A stretch of 64,000 bases of DNA from the NCBI GenBank assembly GCA_029339505.1, contig JAQISU010000246.1, positions 682,001 through 746,000 of the forward strand, in the 5' to 3' direction. Below the pieces are notes generated by a model. The model was given only the letters and a program-made list of their open reading frames with translations. It ran no database searches and was not told the DNA's origin. Positions 13,597-25,737 of this stretch are shown one piece after another. Every line of letters begins with the position of its first letter. Position 1 is the first letter of the stretch. Source of the DNA: Unio delphinus. Taxonomy: Eukaryota; Mollusca; Bivalvia; Unionida; Unionidae. Both the position numbers and the translations under genes were made by a program.

Positions 13597-14132
13597 TGTG
13601 TGTGTGTGAATAAAAAATACTTCCGTTTTGGAATATGATTTCAGGGAGGTTTGTCTATTATCTCTCATCAATTTGTTTATAAACATCTAAAAGGGCACAT
13701 ACAGTAGGGAGTTAATATTTCTAAAGAAATACAAATCAATATACAAAGAAGACGAATATATTCGTAACTTGGATGTTTGTTCAGCACTGAAAGATTTTTT
13801 TTTAATTGTCCTGAAGAATGCTTATTACTATGTACGTTATTATCCTACAAATACATTATAACTTTTCAGCCCAGCTGTATGACAGAGGAATTGGAGGTAT
13901 CGGTGGTATCGGAGGAATTGGAGGTATCGCTGGTATTGGAGGCATTGGAGGCATAAATGGTATCGGAGGCATCGGCGGTCCGTTTGTGGATAACTGGGGA
14001 GTTGGCGGTGGAATTGGAATTGGAAGTACATACTGTCCAAACACTTATTGCTTCAATGGTCAGTGTAGCCGATTGGCTCGATATGCCTACTATTTGGGTC
14101 GCCGTTGCTACTGCAGTTGTACAGGATACTAA
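12603..14132 (+). CDS. Secreted Gly/Ile-rich six-cysteine peptide, copy 2 (104 aa, two exons)
   Basis: Exons are 12603-12654 and 13870-14132, with a 1215-bp phase-1 intron enlarged by an (AT)n tract, a foreign insert of about 0.4 kb and a (GT)n tract. The signal peptide is MKTIISLALCILVATVSA. The mature peptide differs from copy 1 at a handful of positions: the first triplet is IGG, one triplet is IAG, the linker is PFVDNWG, and Arg replaces Leu96 before cysteine 4 (LGRRCYCSC). Cysteines are at 73, 78, 83, 97, 99 and 101. Splice sites, TATA and leader are all intact, so this copy should be expressible despite the bigger intron. Function is as uncertain as for copy 1. Confidence 0.85.
12723..12806. 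repeat. (AT)n microsatellite in copy 2 intron
   Basis: About 42 AT dinucleotides where the copy 1 intron has only a short AT/TATC tract (about 1478-1494). Confidence 0.95.
12807..13205. mobile_element. Foreign insert in copy 2 intron, type unknown
   Basis: About 400 bp has no counterpart in the introns of copies 1, 3 and 7; paralogous sequence resumes at about ctgtgtgtggcgctgtatgac. Near its end is an inverted repeat, GGGCTAG (13171) and CTAGCCC (13193), in a locally GC-richer stretch. I could not define terminal repeats or a target duplication, so transposon origin is inference. Confidence 0.45.
13557..13608. repeat. (GT)n microsatellite in copy 2 intron
   Basis: GT alternation with a short GCGC interruption. 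The copy 1 intron has only a few GT units at the same place, and unit 4 has its own (GT)n at 39406-39439. Confidence 0.9.
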
Positions 14133-14220
14133 TTTGTCAAGTTCAATATTGTACAGTTCTTAATAATTATTTAGTGATTCATTTCATTGAACATTATTCA
14201 TAGGTTTATCACATTCATTC

Positions 14221-14226
14221 AATAAA
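14221..14226 (+). terminator. Poly(A) signal, copy 2
   Basis: AATAAA about 90 bp after the stop. The site aligned with the copy 1 signal reads cccaatacagat here and is no longer canonical, so this nearer signal is preferred. Confidence 0.5.
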
Positions 14227-14355
14227 TCCATTTTTAAACTTACTATCGTCTTTTGTTTTTTTTCTGTATGAATTGCGACTACGAAACTTACAACCTCAAT
14301 TCAATACGACCCAATACAGATATCAGACGTCTTAATAGACTTACATATATACTAT

Positions 14356-14407
14356 GCTTTGTTTTGCTCACTAGCGACAAGAATTCTATCACATAGTTGC
14401 CAGTTGG

Positions 14408-14491
<84 letters not shown>

Positions 14492-14736
14492 GTAGTAGTA
14501 GTATTGTTTATATTACTATGACTACTACTACTACTACTAATAATAATAATAATAATAATGATAATAAAGTTTAGGAGGGTACGGAGGTCGAGAATGGTAA
14601 TGATAATGGGTATGATGATTTATTATTTGCTCCTTTTTAAACATTTGCTGCAAAGGCCTAATGGTACACATGACGTCATGACTCGCTTTTTATTGCTCAC
14701 TAGTGACAAGAATTCTATCAAAATCTTGCCAGTTGG

Positions 14737-14805
<69 letters not shown>

Positions 14806-14852
14806 CTTTTAGTATTATTGTCACTACTACTACGACTAATAATAATAATAAT

Positions 14853-14902
<50 letters not shown>

Positions 14903-15000
14903 GGTTTCGGAGGGTAAGGAGGTCGAGAATGGTAATGATAATGAATATTATGATGATTTATCATTTGCTCCTTTTCAAACATTTGCTGCAAAGGCTTAAT
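14356..15000. repeat. Tandem duplication of microsatellite block (two copies of about 330 bp)
   Basis: Two successive copies (14356-14683 and about 14684-15000) each run: gctcactag(c/t)gacaagaattc, a gccagttggat junction, an (AAT)/(ATT)/(ACT) tract, and the conserved ggaggtcgagaatggtaatg block ending near gcaaagg. The tracts are 14409-14567 and 14738-14901. Other units have one copy. Confidence 0.85.
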
Positions 15001-18000
15001 GATATACATGACCTCGACATGAGTTAGTGACGAGATAGTGTCTCATTTGCTATTTGCTAAATCATTCATGTGTAAAACATCTTAGAGAGACAATACATTC
15101 CTCAGATTTAAACAAAGAGTTAATTCATTGACAGCGGAATATTTCAAAGGGTGTCTAGGATTAACCGTCTGTTCTTAGTTCTTAGTACATTTTATACTAA
15201 AATCTGAATTATCAAATCAATTGGAAACACAGATAAGCAAAATGTTATGATATACTACAAGGTTGTCAAATTACAAATAACACATTAATTGTATTAGTAG
15301 TAGTTTTATTAGCAGGGCTATTTATGTAAACATTTCATTTTCTCTCTCTTGAAATCTAGCCATTTGCAAAACCTTTATCTTACTATCTATATATTTGAAC
15401 CTTTTATCTGTCTATTCTTATATTTGTATACGTCTTTTCTAACTATATCTGCTTTTAACGGTTTTCTTTCTTGCCTTATCTGCATATCGATCTGGATGTA
15501 ATATTTACACGTGTCTTCTGTAATGTTTTCTTCTTTGACGGAACAGGTCGATTTCCTCATACATATTTCACGCTTGGCACATATGGTGAGACATTTAATT
15601 TTAATGTCCGCATGGAACCTAACTACTTTTTCTAATGATCGTTTTCCATGCTTTATTATGCATAGTTTTAATCACTGGTGGTCAACGCGAGCTTCGTGTT
15701 TTCAAAAATGAAACACAATAATATGATTTTAAAAAATCATACAGAGTGACAAAAATACATTAGATTACCCCGTTGGCCCTTTTTGACAAAGTACCCTCTT
15801 TATCATTCTTTATAAAAGAGAAGGAACGTAACTTCCAAATACATGGTTCAACCTATGACCATCGATTTCCTTCTGTTATTTCCGTCTTTATCGATACACA
15901 GCCATAATATATGGCTTGTATTACTTCTGAGATATGTTTCTATTCATTAAACCGTCCTGTACGTTTTTACGTTGCACCAAACTATAGTTACTGGTTTCGA
16001 AATCGATGCACTACTTCTATTATATAGCATATATTTGTGTCCTAAATTTTTTCAAAGTATTCCCTTAGTTTCAACAGGTTTTCCTGAGCTTTGTTTGAAT
16101 ACTTGATTTTCTTATTTATAAATCATAATTCCAACTTATTATAAGTTCTGTCATGTTTAATGGGTTTGTTGTGTCCATCTAATTTCATTACATTACTGTA
16201 TATACAGTTATCAAAACGAGTCCAAATTAGTGCAATTATATCGTAGTCATTGATAGTTTCAGAGAAAAATTAAAATTTATTTCGGATAAAGGTAATGTTT
16301 AAGTGAAGAAATAAAGCACGACATCCATTTTTACATAAAAAGTTGAAATTAAATTGTGTGTCAAGATGTATCGAAGTGAGACGGACCTAAATTTAGATTG
16401 ACATCACCAGCGTTTTAACAAAAGTAAAGTAATCCAAAAAAGGAAAATGATGTAAAATATCCACAGGGTACAGGTTATAGCTAGTACTTTTAACGTTACT
16501 TTGAACAAAGAGGGCTTGATGGAGATCGCATGACTTATGTCTGAAAAAGTCAATAAAATTAATAGGCAAGAAGTTTTCTGAATGGATTTTGCAAGCGTGA
16601 CGTAAATAGGTTGACACTATAGTTATCGCAAGATTTTTCAACTATTAGATATTGTTATGTAGTAGTATTTTCTTTTTTGGAAGAATTCCAGGCTCTAATT
16701 GCATTATATGTAAAACAACAACGCTGCTCATATGATTCTATGATTGTAATCCATCTGATGGCAGTTTGGATTTGTTGTATCTCTTATATTACCTACGTAT
16801 AAGACAATGCAAAATTAAACAATAGGTGTAAGGTAAGTGAAACAAAACATTACTACTACACTAGTTGAAAACAGCAATTGTAATTATTATTGATGGCAAT
16901 TGATGGCAGTTTGGATTTGTTTTATCAATTAACTTACCTACGTATAAAATAACGATAACGCAAAATTAAACAATAGGGGGAAGGTAAGTGAAACAAAACA
17001 TTACTACTACACTAGTTGAAAACAGCAATTGTAGTAATTATTGATGAATAAAATATTTGTTGAACCAAGCAGGTAGGTAAATAGTTAGACCAGTGATAAG
17101 ACTGTTGAGTTACACCAACGTTAGGAATATCTAATATATATTATCGATAAAAAGAGCAATGGTACAGTAAGAGTTTCTCTTATATATTGACAAATATAGC
17201 AAGGGGACATTAAAGATGTTGTCTGCCATCGTAATAGGTAAAAATGCAGTTCTATCCGTGGATAAAGATACACATGAATGCGTACACGCCAATGCGCATA
17301 CATATTCATACTTAGACACATTCAGAGATATTTGTCTTTTTTATGTACGATAAATATAGCGAAAGAGGGGAAGAGAAAGTTAAAGTTATCAAAGAATTCA
17401 TTACATGCAGATAGCAACGTGCTTAATACAGGTAAATCAGTGCTCGCGGAGTAATAGATGAATGATGTGTTCAATCACCTCATGCCACGCTAATGCAGCA
17501 GTAAATATTAACGTTGTACCTTATAATTGAATGCAAAAACCTAACTATTACTGTGCACATATTAGCATACAATTATCAGTTATTTTTTCAATTCAATATA
17601 TTTTCCTCAAAACAAAAATGAACTGAAGCTTTAGAATATGTTCACAATTTCTCTGGAACACTAGCGTGTTACATTCCATGACTATGTTAATGCTTGAATT
17701 AAATATTGAATTGAGTGAAAGATATTAAGTGAATGTTCACCAATGTCACTTTTTCTACAAGGTATTGCGACTATGTATACAACATAAATCTGAAAAGAGG
17801 CTAAATTCGGAAACGTTAATTAATTTCGTTTTTGTAGCGACACACATAACATAATTCAGTTTCAGTTTAACTGTATCTCTTTTATATATTTTTGGGAAAA
17901 ATTCAATTACGCATTTTTTAAAATTCAAACATATACAATCGTTAATCTTGAACGTCATTACTTTTAATTTACAGTTATTATATTTATCCAAACTAAATAT

Positions 18001-18444
18001 CGCATTCGAAAAGAAGGAAACGCTGACTTTTTGAAGCTCAGATTAACAAACTTTGTGTTCCTGTGGGTCAGGAGTTTAGCAGCGAATCACGTTTTCCAGT
18101 TTGAAAATAATTTTTGTTCAAGTAGGGGTAAGGCGGTAAGGAAATTTAAAATTCGGATCCATATTTCTTTTGGTAATAGGAGTGGAATAATTGAAATTTC
18201 ATGATGGAAATGTAACAATATTTAAGAAATGAACCTTCCTGGCCCAACCAAAATCAGTCTTTAGAGTATTTTCAGTATATTGTCTTCCAATTTTTAGGAG
18301 TAACAACTTAATACCAAACCTATATTTTTCTACATCTGAAATACTTGTCATATTTTATGTAGACCAAAAATTCCGAGGATATAATGTTGAATAGTCTAAT
18401 ATGTTTTTGCGTTAGAGAATCATCTGAAAATCACTTTGAAAAAG
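15001..18444. other. Non-coding 3' flank of unit 2
   Basis: No gene. It aligns by eye with 3441-8540 of unit 1, with a large gap near 16010 where unit 1 sequence from about 4700 to 6190 is missing. It includes the tandem repeat at 16757-17046. Confidence 0.6.
16757..17046. repeat. Direct tandem duplication of about 145 bp
   Basis: Two adjacent copies begin gatggcagtttggatttgtt (16757 and 16902). Both include acctacgtataa, caaaattaaacaatagg and acattactactacactagtt. Units 1 and 3 have a single copy (about 6848 and 33372). Confidence 0.85.
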
Positions 18445-18448
18445 TTAA

Positions 18449-18463
18449 AGGCACAATAGTGCA
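18449..18463 (+). repeat. Left terminal inverted repeat of the TTAA element
   Basis: AGGCACAATAGTGCA, directly after the TTAA target site. It is the exact reverse complement of 24673-24687. Confidence 0.92.
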
Positions 18464-18753
18464 TAGTGTCTGTAATTTTGTGAATGTCACATATCATGTA
18501 ACTAATGAATGTGTCGAGTTATAAGCTAAAATAATTCACAAAAACCTAGAGTTTGTGAAGATTCAATTAGATAATTGATAAATAAATGAGAAAAAAATAA
18601 TGTTTATGGGGGCCCGCTTTTAATGAAACTTGTATTTCACGAAATGTTTCGGAAGCTGCACGTGATCACAAAAACGTATACTTCATCTTCGTCCAGTGGG
18701 CGGGTTATGAGTCATGTGATTCCAATTATAAATATCTACTATAAACAAAAATA

Positions 18754-21723
18754 GCGGACACACGAGAGAGTCAAAAGCGTAAAGATCCCTCGCGCTTGTC
18801 GCTTTCCGAGAAGAAACGTAAAAAACTATCAGAGAGACTGAACGGGACTTATCAAGGATTCGTCATGGGGACAAGTTTGTTCGATGATGAGCATTGATGG
18901 AAGAGTTAGGACTGGCATCATACACTGAACTGGCGATGTTGTTGTTGGCAAAGTAGGACAATGTCTGTTTTATATGTTGATACACATTAGTTTCCCCAGA
19001 ATCAAGTGTCTGTAATGTCTGTGTATAAGTGTTCTCCATTTTTCAATATCTTGTTCCTACTGTATGTTTCAAAGCACACTGTTTTATTAATACAATGTTT
19101 GCACAAGGATTTGATTTGCTTTGTAATATTCCCAAAATAGATGTGATTAGTTGATAAATAAAAGACAATATTTCACTCCTTGACTGCACTGTGTGTATTG
19201 TATGTTGGGATGGAATATATTTTCATAACGGCGTGCTCATAAAGTCATTTTATACACATGTCAGTTATCCTCGTGAGACAGGTTTTTGAAAATTCGGCGA
19301 GGGAACTTAGAAAAGATACATTTTACAAGCGTTATAAGTATTTATATCATCTCTCTCCCACACACACACACAGCACAGGCGCCTTAGGCTAATGTGACAC
19401 GCACATTACTTGCATACAAGTTTAATAACCTTTTCATGTAAACATTTGAACAAATAATACATGTTTAATGTTGAACAGATCCAATAAAATGTTGATCTCT
19501 TGCCTATGATAGCATTCAGCCTAAGATTGTATTATACAACTACTTACTAGTAAATTTATTTTAAAGCATTGTATTGACTACCATTACAAAAGGATTTCTA
19601 GTCATGATAGAAAAGGATATTATAATGCGACCAGAATATATTGCTGGCAGGTTGTTACTGTATCAGCTATAGTTCTGAGCTGCAATCAAGTAAGTTTTAT
19701 TTGTGTCAAGTTTTGTTAGATCTGTTATTATGTATCCTTGCTAAAGTTAAGTATTTCAGTTCTAAGTGTTTAACACAAATTACAAAGAAACAAATTTAAA
19801 ATATAATTATAATACAAATGAATATTTATTATATATTTTTAGTTACGAAGTTACAAAGAATGTAACAATTGATTATCCAAAGCATGCAGAATCACTTGGC
19901 AGTACATCTTTATGCTTCACATCAACATCTGGTCAAGTGCTTTTACGACCTACAGAGAGAATTAAGACACCTTCAATAACTGCTATTGAGTCAAGAAGGT
20001 AACCATTAAAAATTTCTTGCAAAATTTTCTTTTTGGGGGAGTGGTTGCTATAGTTGTCATGTTACTGAAAACAATAATGTAACAAATACAATGCTGATAG
20101 AAGTACATTTTTAAAACGTTTGCAGCAGGTTGAGTCCCCACTTCATACTTTTTTTAGTTTGAGCTAGAATAAAAACAAATACCATGGATTTTTCTTTCTC
20201 AGAAGTGGGATAGGATGCCTTAACTTCATCTGCTACCTGATGAATGGAAAAAGGCCATGTTTACTGTAATTGTTTTGGTTAAGCAAAAAAAGGTTCCAGT
20301 ATACTGTGCAAGCTAACCCAGCCGTTTTTTCTCCACCGTGCACTTCCCTCACTACAGGTAAATGAATACCTTGAGAACCAGTGATTGTATTGTATGAAAT
20401 TGTGATTACATATCACATATGCTTTCTCTATGTTGTTTCCAATTTATAGCTATGCCCCACATACAGTTCTTGCTAACACCCTTTTAGCATCTATCCACTT
20501 AGCTCATGCTGAATGCACATGACATTTAATTTAAAACAAAATATTGAGATAATTATAAGATGCCATATCTCAATAACTGATTTTAATTGTATGTATAAGA
20601 AGTCAATTTCCTCTATGTTCAAATGAGCCACATGTATCTGCCTAATATGGTGTACAAATGATGGGAGCTGATATCAGTAATTTTGAAGACAATTGGCAAA
20701 TATAGTTAATATACGTTTTTAATACCTTCTTAAAATTCAGTAATCTATTACAGTGAACATAATTAAATAATTCATTATGAATTGGTGTTTATTATAACTA
20801 GATATTGTTGCATTCACCTTTTTTATACTTCGAATATGGTGTAAAGATGTAAGTGTTTTTTTAGGTTAATAACGAAGTCATTAAAAAATGACATTAAATT
20901 TTATACATATTAAAAGGCTACAGGTTTAATACCACCCCACCCCGGATGAAACTGTATCAGCTGCCATGGCGTCTCCTTGGAAAGAGCACTAAGCTTGGAT
21001 TTCCTCAGAAGCATAGAGCCAGTAAAGTGTTGAAAGTGCTATTAAAATACTAAGAGAAAACCCTTGACAAGAAACTGAAAACAAAAAAGAAAAGAAAAAA
21101 AAACAATTCCTGGCCCTGAACAAATATGTTAGAAAGTGAGCAAGTCATTAGTTGAATATTACTTAAGCTGGACATCACAGACTATACATTTTTTTTTCAG
21201 AGGCCAATTATTTTTCCATCTAAAATTTTAGACGGAAAGTCTTTAACAGTTATATTAAATAATTTGTATGGTCTTGTGTGTGTTTGAGAGAGAAATGTAG
21301 ATTTATATTTCACCAGTGAAATTTAACTTTAAATTTATTTTCCAAATATGTTTTATCGTATATAGCAGTGGTTCACAAGGTGGGGGTATGAGGGGTGGGA
21401 TTACTGAGGGGGTGCTAATGCTGAATAATGTTGTCCCAAATAGTACTTAGGAGATAGAGCAAATAAGAACAAAAACATACCCTCTTTAGGAATTGGTCAT
21501 GAGGCTCAAATATTGGGTGAAAACAATATAGTTTAACATATGTGGATGCTTGTCACACAAGTTAAAAAAATAAAATTTTCTTTAAAACAGGTATCATCGT
21601 TGTTACAACGAAACAAAACTTGTAGATGGTCCGTCTACCCTTGCAAAGAAAAGAAAACATATCCCCACATCAATGAGCTTATTCAGAAAGCCCTCATCAG
21701 GGCATAAGGAGAAGAGAACATAA
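18754..21723 (+). pseudogene. Decayed three-exon gene inside the TTAA transposon
   Basis: Proposed exons are about 18754-18952, 19843-19998 and 21591-21723, and both introns have matching phases. Exon 1 ends GCA AA|gtagga (phase 2); exon 2 begins after tttttag with one base completing that codon. Exon 2 ends AGA AG|gtaacc, and exon 3 begins after aaaacag with the G that completes Arg. Exon 1 starts ATAGCGGAC where a start codon would be expected. It reads a Lys/Arg-rich stretch (KKRKKLSERL), then needs a frame change and has two adjacent TGA codons before ALMEELGLASYTELAMLLLA. The exon 2 frame (YPKHAESLGSTSLCF..., TPSITAIESRR) and exon 3 frame (YHRCYNETKL..., ending GHKEKRT) are open to a TAA. 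The predicted protein is about 170 aa and basic. I do not recognise the family by name, though exon 1 resembles short helical regions of uncharacterised metazoan proteins. It could be a transposon accessory gene or captured host exons. Confidence 0.6.
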
Positions 21724-22421
21724 GGATGATAGTCCCAGGATGATTAGCAGAAACCTGGCACCTAAAAAACCACCATCATCTCAAGTTTTGGTGAAGGAGA
21801 TGGTCACTCGATTTTAGCTATGTAATATATGAAAGGTGCAAATGGAAGTGTCAGTAGTTGAAAACAATATATAATATATCTGCAAGTGCTGAAAGTTTTA
21901 GATTGATAATATATGACCTTACCCAGAATAGACTGGTGTTTAAAACTATCCTAATGGAAGCATTATTCTTTGATGGTATATTACATGCAGTTACAACAAT
22001 TCAAAGAATGAAGTCAAATGATTTTATATTCATTTATATATAAATTTGTGCCCGTTAAAAGTGTTTAGAAAAAGTTCAGGCAAGGCTGGAGTGGATGAAA
22101 CAAGTGTTTTGTCCAGAAGCATCTGGATATTTGTCATGTATACGCCAGACATAGCAAGAGGGAATGACACATCTCTGTCCAGTCCCTAGTCTTCCATGCT
22201 GCTATAGTATGAACTGCCTATAGGTAGCATTCCTGTTCGCAATCATCAAGTCAACTTCATCGTTAAGTACAAGAACATCCCGTCGGTACATCATGGAAAA
22301 ATGCATGTACAGCCTCATCAAGGATTAGAACTTGAATATCTTGAAAAATTATATTTAAAAAAATTAAGAACATGCACTTATTCACAGTTTATTAATCATT
22401 TATCAGAAAATTCCAATGTAC

Positions 22422-22427
22422 AATAAA
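22422..22427 (+). terminator. Candidate poly(A) signal in the TTAA element
   Basis: AATAAA, 0.7 kb past the stop of the three-exon gene. Another AATAAA lies near 19157 in an intron. AT-rich context makes either easily fortuitous. Confidence 0.2.
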
Positions 22428-23001
22428 TATGGATAAAAAAATGCAATTATTTTATTTTGACATGAGCACTGAATGTTCCATCGCAACCAGAACTAATATT
22501 AATTGTTTGTGGAGCATTGCTAGAAGTCAGAAACACCTGCATTGGGATCAAATAGGAATGGCTGATTGCAGATGACGATATAATCTTATCTTTCTATCAT
22601 CATCAGCTTAGATTTGTTTAGCATAGTGAGGTACCCACATTGAAACCAGGTAATGAATATAATCTACTTGATGAGCATCAATTGTAAAAGATAACTATTT
22701 ATCATTTGCTTTAATATGCATGCATCTCTGTGTTTTGTTTTTGGATGGCTTACACTTGTAAAATTCATTCACAGTGATTGCAGAGAAATAATCCAATCAT
22801 GTCTCATTTTGTAAGAAGTCTGACTAAAATTCATGAAACATTCTTCGTTAAATAAACTCTTAAGCATATCAAAGATAATGCATAAAGCAGCAATGTGCAT
22901 TATAAACAAACGTTTATATATTCGTTACCGGCAAAAGTGAAATACAGTGCTGTCTCTCACAACACATCTTTTCCAGGTATGTGGGCATCTCCCTGCATTT
23001 T

Positions 23002-23002
<1 letters not shown>

Positions 23003-23036
<34 letters not shown>
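23003..23036. repeat. (CA)n microsatellite inside the TTAA element
   Basis: About 17 CA units. The open frame across it (22981-23370) is not supported as a gene. Confidence 0.9.
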
Positions 23037-23039
<3 letters not shown>

Positions 23040-24672
23040 TGCCTTGATCCTGGCTCCAAAACATTATAGACTCGGCTTGGGTGGAACTGCAAAACATCTG
23101 TATGAAAAGTTCCTACAGCCGGTCTGGCTCCACATTTGTTATGATCTCATGGAATCGGTTGCAAAGATTAGGCATACTGAATCTCCATATGTATGTGGAA
23201 CAACAAGCTTAAAAACTAAAATAACGATACCATGGAAATTTCAACATTTACAACAAACATGTATTTACATAAGGTATCAATCTTTGCAAGTCCACCTTGG
23301 AAATGGAAATGACTGCAAATGTTGTATTGTAAGAGTAACTACCAAATTTTTAATTATGGGTATCTTTTAAATTACATATTATAATTACTACCTTAGTCCA
23401 GTTGTCTCTAATGAATTCTGATATAAAAATTATTTTATAATTATACAAGTATAATATTCATACTTACTTATCAAACTTATAGGAATTTAGTGCTATTTGA
23501 GAATCAGGAATTAATACATGAGATTTTGTGGTTTAATGGATGTTTCTTTTTGTGCTGAATCAAGTCATGTTTTTTTTCTTTTCTTCCAAATCTCCTAGAT
23601 GGGCACCAAAGCTAAATCTCTGTTTATATTTACTCAGGATGCACAATACCCTATAAACATGTGCAATGATAAAACCAGTCTATCCCCTAGGAGTACAAGT
23701 CTTAGAGCCAAAAATCTCCTTGGTGTCAAAAAATTGGGTTATAAAAAAGAAGTTTGGTATTAAAACTTGGGATCAAATTAAAAAGTTAAGGGTCTCTGAT
23801 TCGCTCATGAAAGTAAAGGATAACACTGTAAACGGTAGTCAAACTTTAAGTGACAATGTGACTGTACGCTTGTGCATGTGTATTTGTTTATGATCTGTCC
23901 CGGATTCCATTCTCCAGTCGCAAATTTTAATAAAACTTATTTCAACCTTATTTATGTAAGGTATAACTTGGAGAAACATACCACGAATTCGTTTTCGCTT
24001 TGTTTGAAACGCCAGAAAGATGTGTGCTAGGGTCCACCAGTGAGAATCTGGTTAGAATTTATAAACTGAATAATGAAATTACTAAGTTGTTAGCATTTTT
24101 AAATTTGCAAGATGCTTTTCGATTATAAAATGGGCTTGGGGGGGGGGTTAGTGCGGGAGTGCTAAATCGAGAACTTTTGCAATACTGTACAAAGCACGTC
24201 GATTTAAATCATTCTCATACCAAAAAAAATATTTAAATATAACCATAAGAGTAGTTCTAAATACATTTCAACGTTTCCTCTTAAAACTACAAGTAGAAAG
24301 GAAATGATAAGGAGAAAAGAACGAGATCTAAAGAAGATCGTACTCACTTTTGTTGACATTTTGCGGCTCCTGGTAGCGTGGCTGCGTTTTACGTCATCAG
24401 CATCAGTGTACAGAATTTTGCATATAATTATACAAATTACGATCAGCGGAATGATGTGTTATTCGTTCAGGATCTGCCGATCATTACCGAGCGCGATTTC
24501 AGTATGGAGACGATAGATTCGTTACGCTTCGTACGAAGATGTCAGAGAGCTCGTTTTTCATAAAAAAACCTCTATGTACTTGATATTACCCTAGAATTGC
24601 CTTTTAAATAGTATTTAATCAGTTGATATACATAAATGTCCAAACATTTTTGCAAGCAAATTCACCCTCAGC

Positions 24673-24687
24673 TGCACTATTGTGCCT
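24673..24687 (-). repeat. Right terminal inverted repeat of the TTAA element
   Basis: TGCACTATTGTGCCT followed by the second TTAA. Confidence 0.92.
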
Positions 24688-24691
24688 TTAA

Positions 24692-25737
24692 GATTTTCCG
24701 GGGAAAATGCACGGATTTTACCTAATGGGAATGCATTTAATTAAAAAATACAAATCGTAAGTTTAATTTCAATGCATTCAATAGAATGTACAAAATGTAG
24801 AGTCTGTGTTTATAGGACATGAAAGTTAAAACGATTTTATAACAATAAATCTCTAAAATATGCTTTAAATAAAACACATTTCTGTGTTTGGTTATGTTGA
24901 CAAGCATACAAGCGAATTTCTTTGAACATCTTTCATATGCAACTTCTTTCCACGAAATCATAATAACGCACAAATTGCGAAACAATCAGGAAGTAATTGA
25001 AAGACAGAAATATGCATTTGATTTGATGCATATTACGCATATCCAATCATGAATATTTTGCTTGTGGTATTTTAGGTGTTTTATTGAATAAAATTTTAAA
25101 ACGGGACTGCAAGTTATAGATTCTTGATGTCTATATAAATTTAGCATTAGTATCATATTTTTTTTGCAGACAATATAGTTGCTAGGAAAAAGATTAGATT
25201 AACATTTCGGTGAGTTTATAGCCATAAAGGGAACTTCTTTGTCAACGTTGCCCATATGTTTTATCCTTTAACAATCCGTAGTGATGGTGACGTGTTAGAA
25301 ATATACTAACACTAACAGTGTTTGTAATATGGCCTCATGGGTGCGAGTTACATTTGGACCATCCTAAATGTACGATTCAGACGTGTTATTGATGACAAGT
25401 TGTATTAGGAACTTAATAAAAATAAAATCAGCACATTCTCATTGGCACGTTTTAAAAGAGTGGAGTCTGATAAACGCAGAAATTGGTAAGAACCATATTT
25501 GGTTATAACATTCTTTGCAATTCTACCAGTCTACATTGACTTGAAGTTTGGTTCTAGAATAAAGATAAGGAGTTAAAATATTACCTTTCATTATTTGCAT
25601 ACATTTCAGCTAGATATATGCACGCTTGTTACACAAACGGCGAGAACATTAGATTTGTAATTATTTATCTTGATTGCTAGGTAGATACGTGTCAATAAAG
25701 TAGATTGATATGAAAAAGTGTAATATAACATTTTCCA
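24692..25737. other. Unit 2 flank between two transposon insertions
   Basis: Continues the unit sequence interrupted by the TTAA element and matches about 34905-35920 of unit 3 (shared atgcattt...aaatacaaatcgtaag). No gene. Confidence 0.65.

Larger units (their letters stand above)
18449..24687. mobile_element. TTAA-targeting DNA transposon, 6.2 kb, with perfect terminal inverted repeats
   Basis: The element is bounded by TTAA at 18445-18448 and 24688-24691. Its ends are perfect 15-bp inverted repeats: AGGCACAATAGTGCA (18449-18463) and TGCACTATTGTGCCT (24673-24687). Paralogous flanks are continuous across the insertion point: unit 3 has a single TTAA at 34901-34904 between matching sequences. 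TTAA duplications are characteristic of the piggyBac and Kolobok superfamilies; the terminal bases do not decide between them, and no intact transposase catalytic domain is visible. The interior carries a decayed three-exon gene (18754-21723) and a (CA)n tract. The remainder is AT-rich with no convincing coding. Confidence 0.9.

Noticed and set aside
21363..21410. gcagtggttcacaaggtggg resembles the start of some hAT (Charlie-like) elements
   Set aside because: No matching inverted terminus or 8-bp duplication found within the TTAA element; too short to call.
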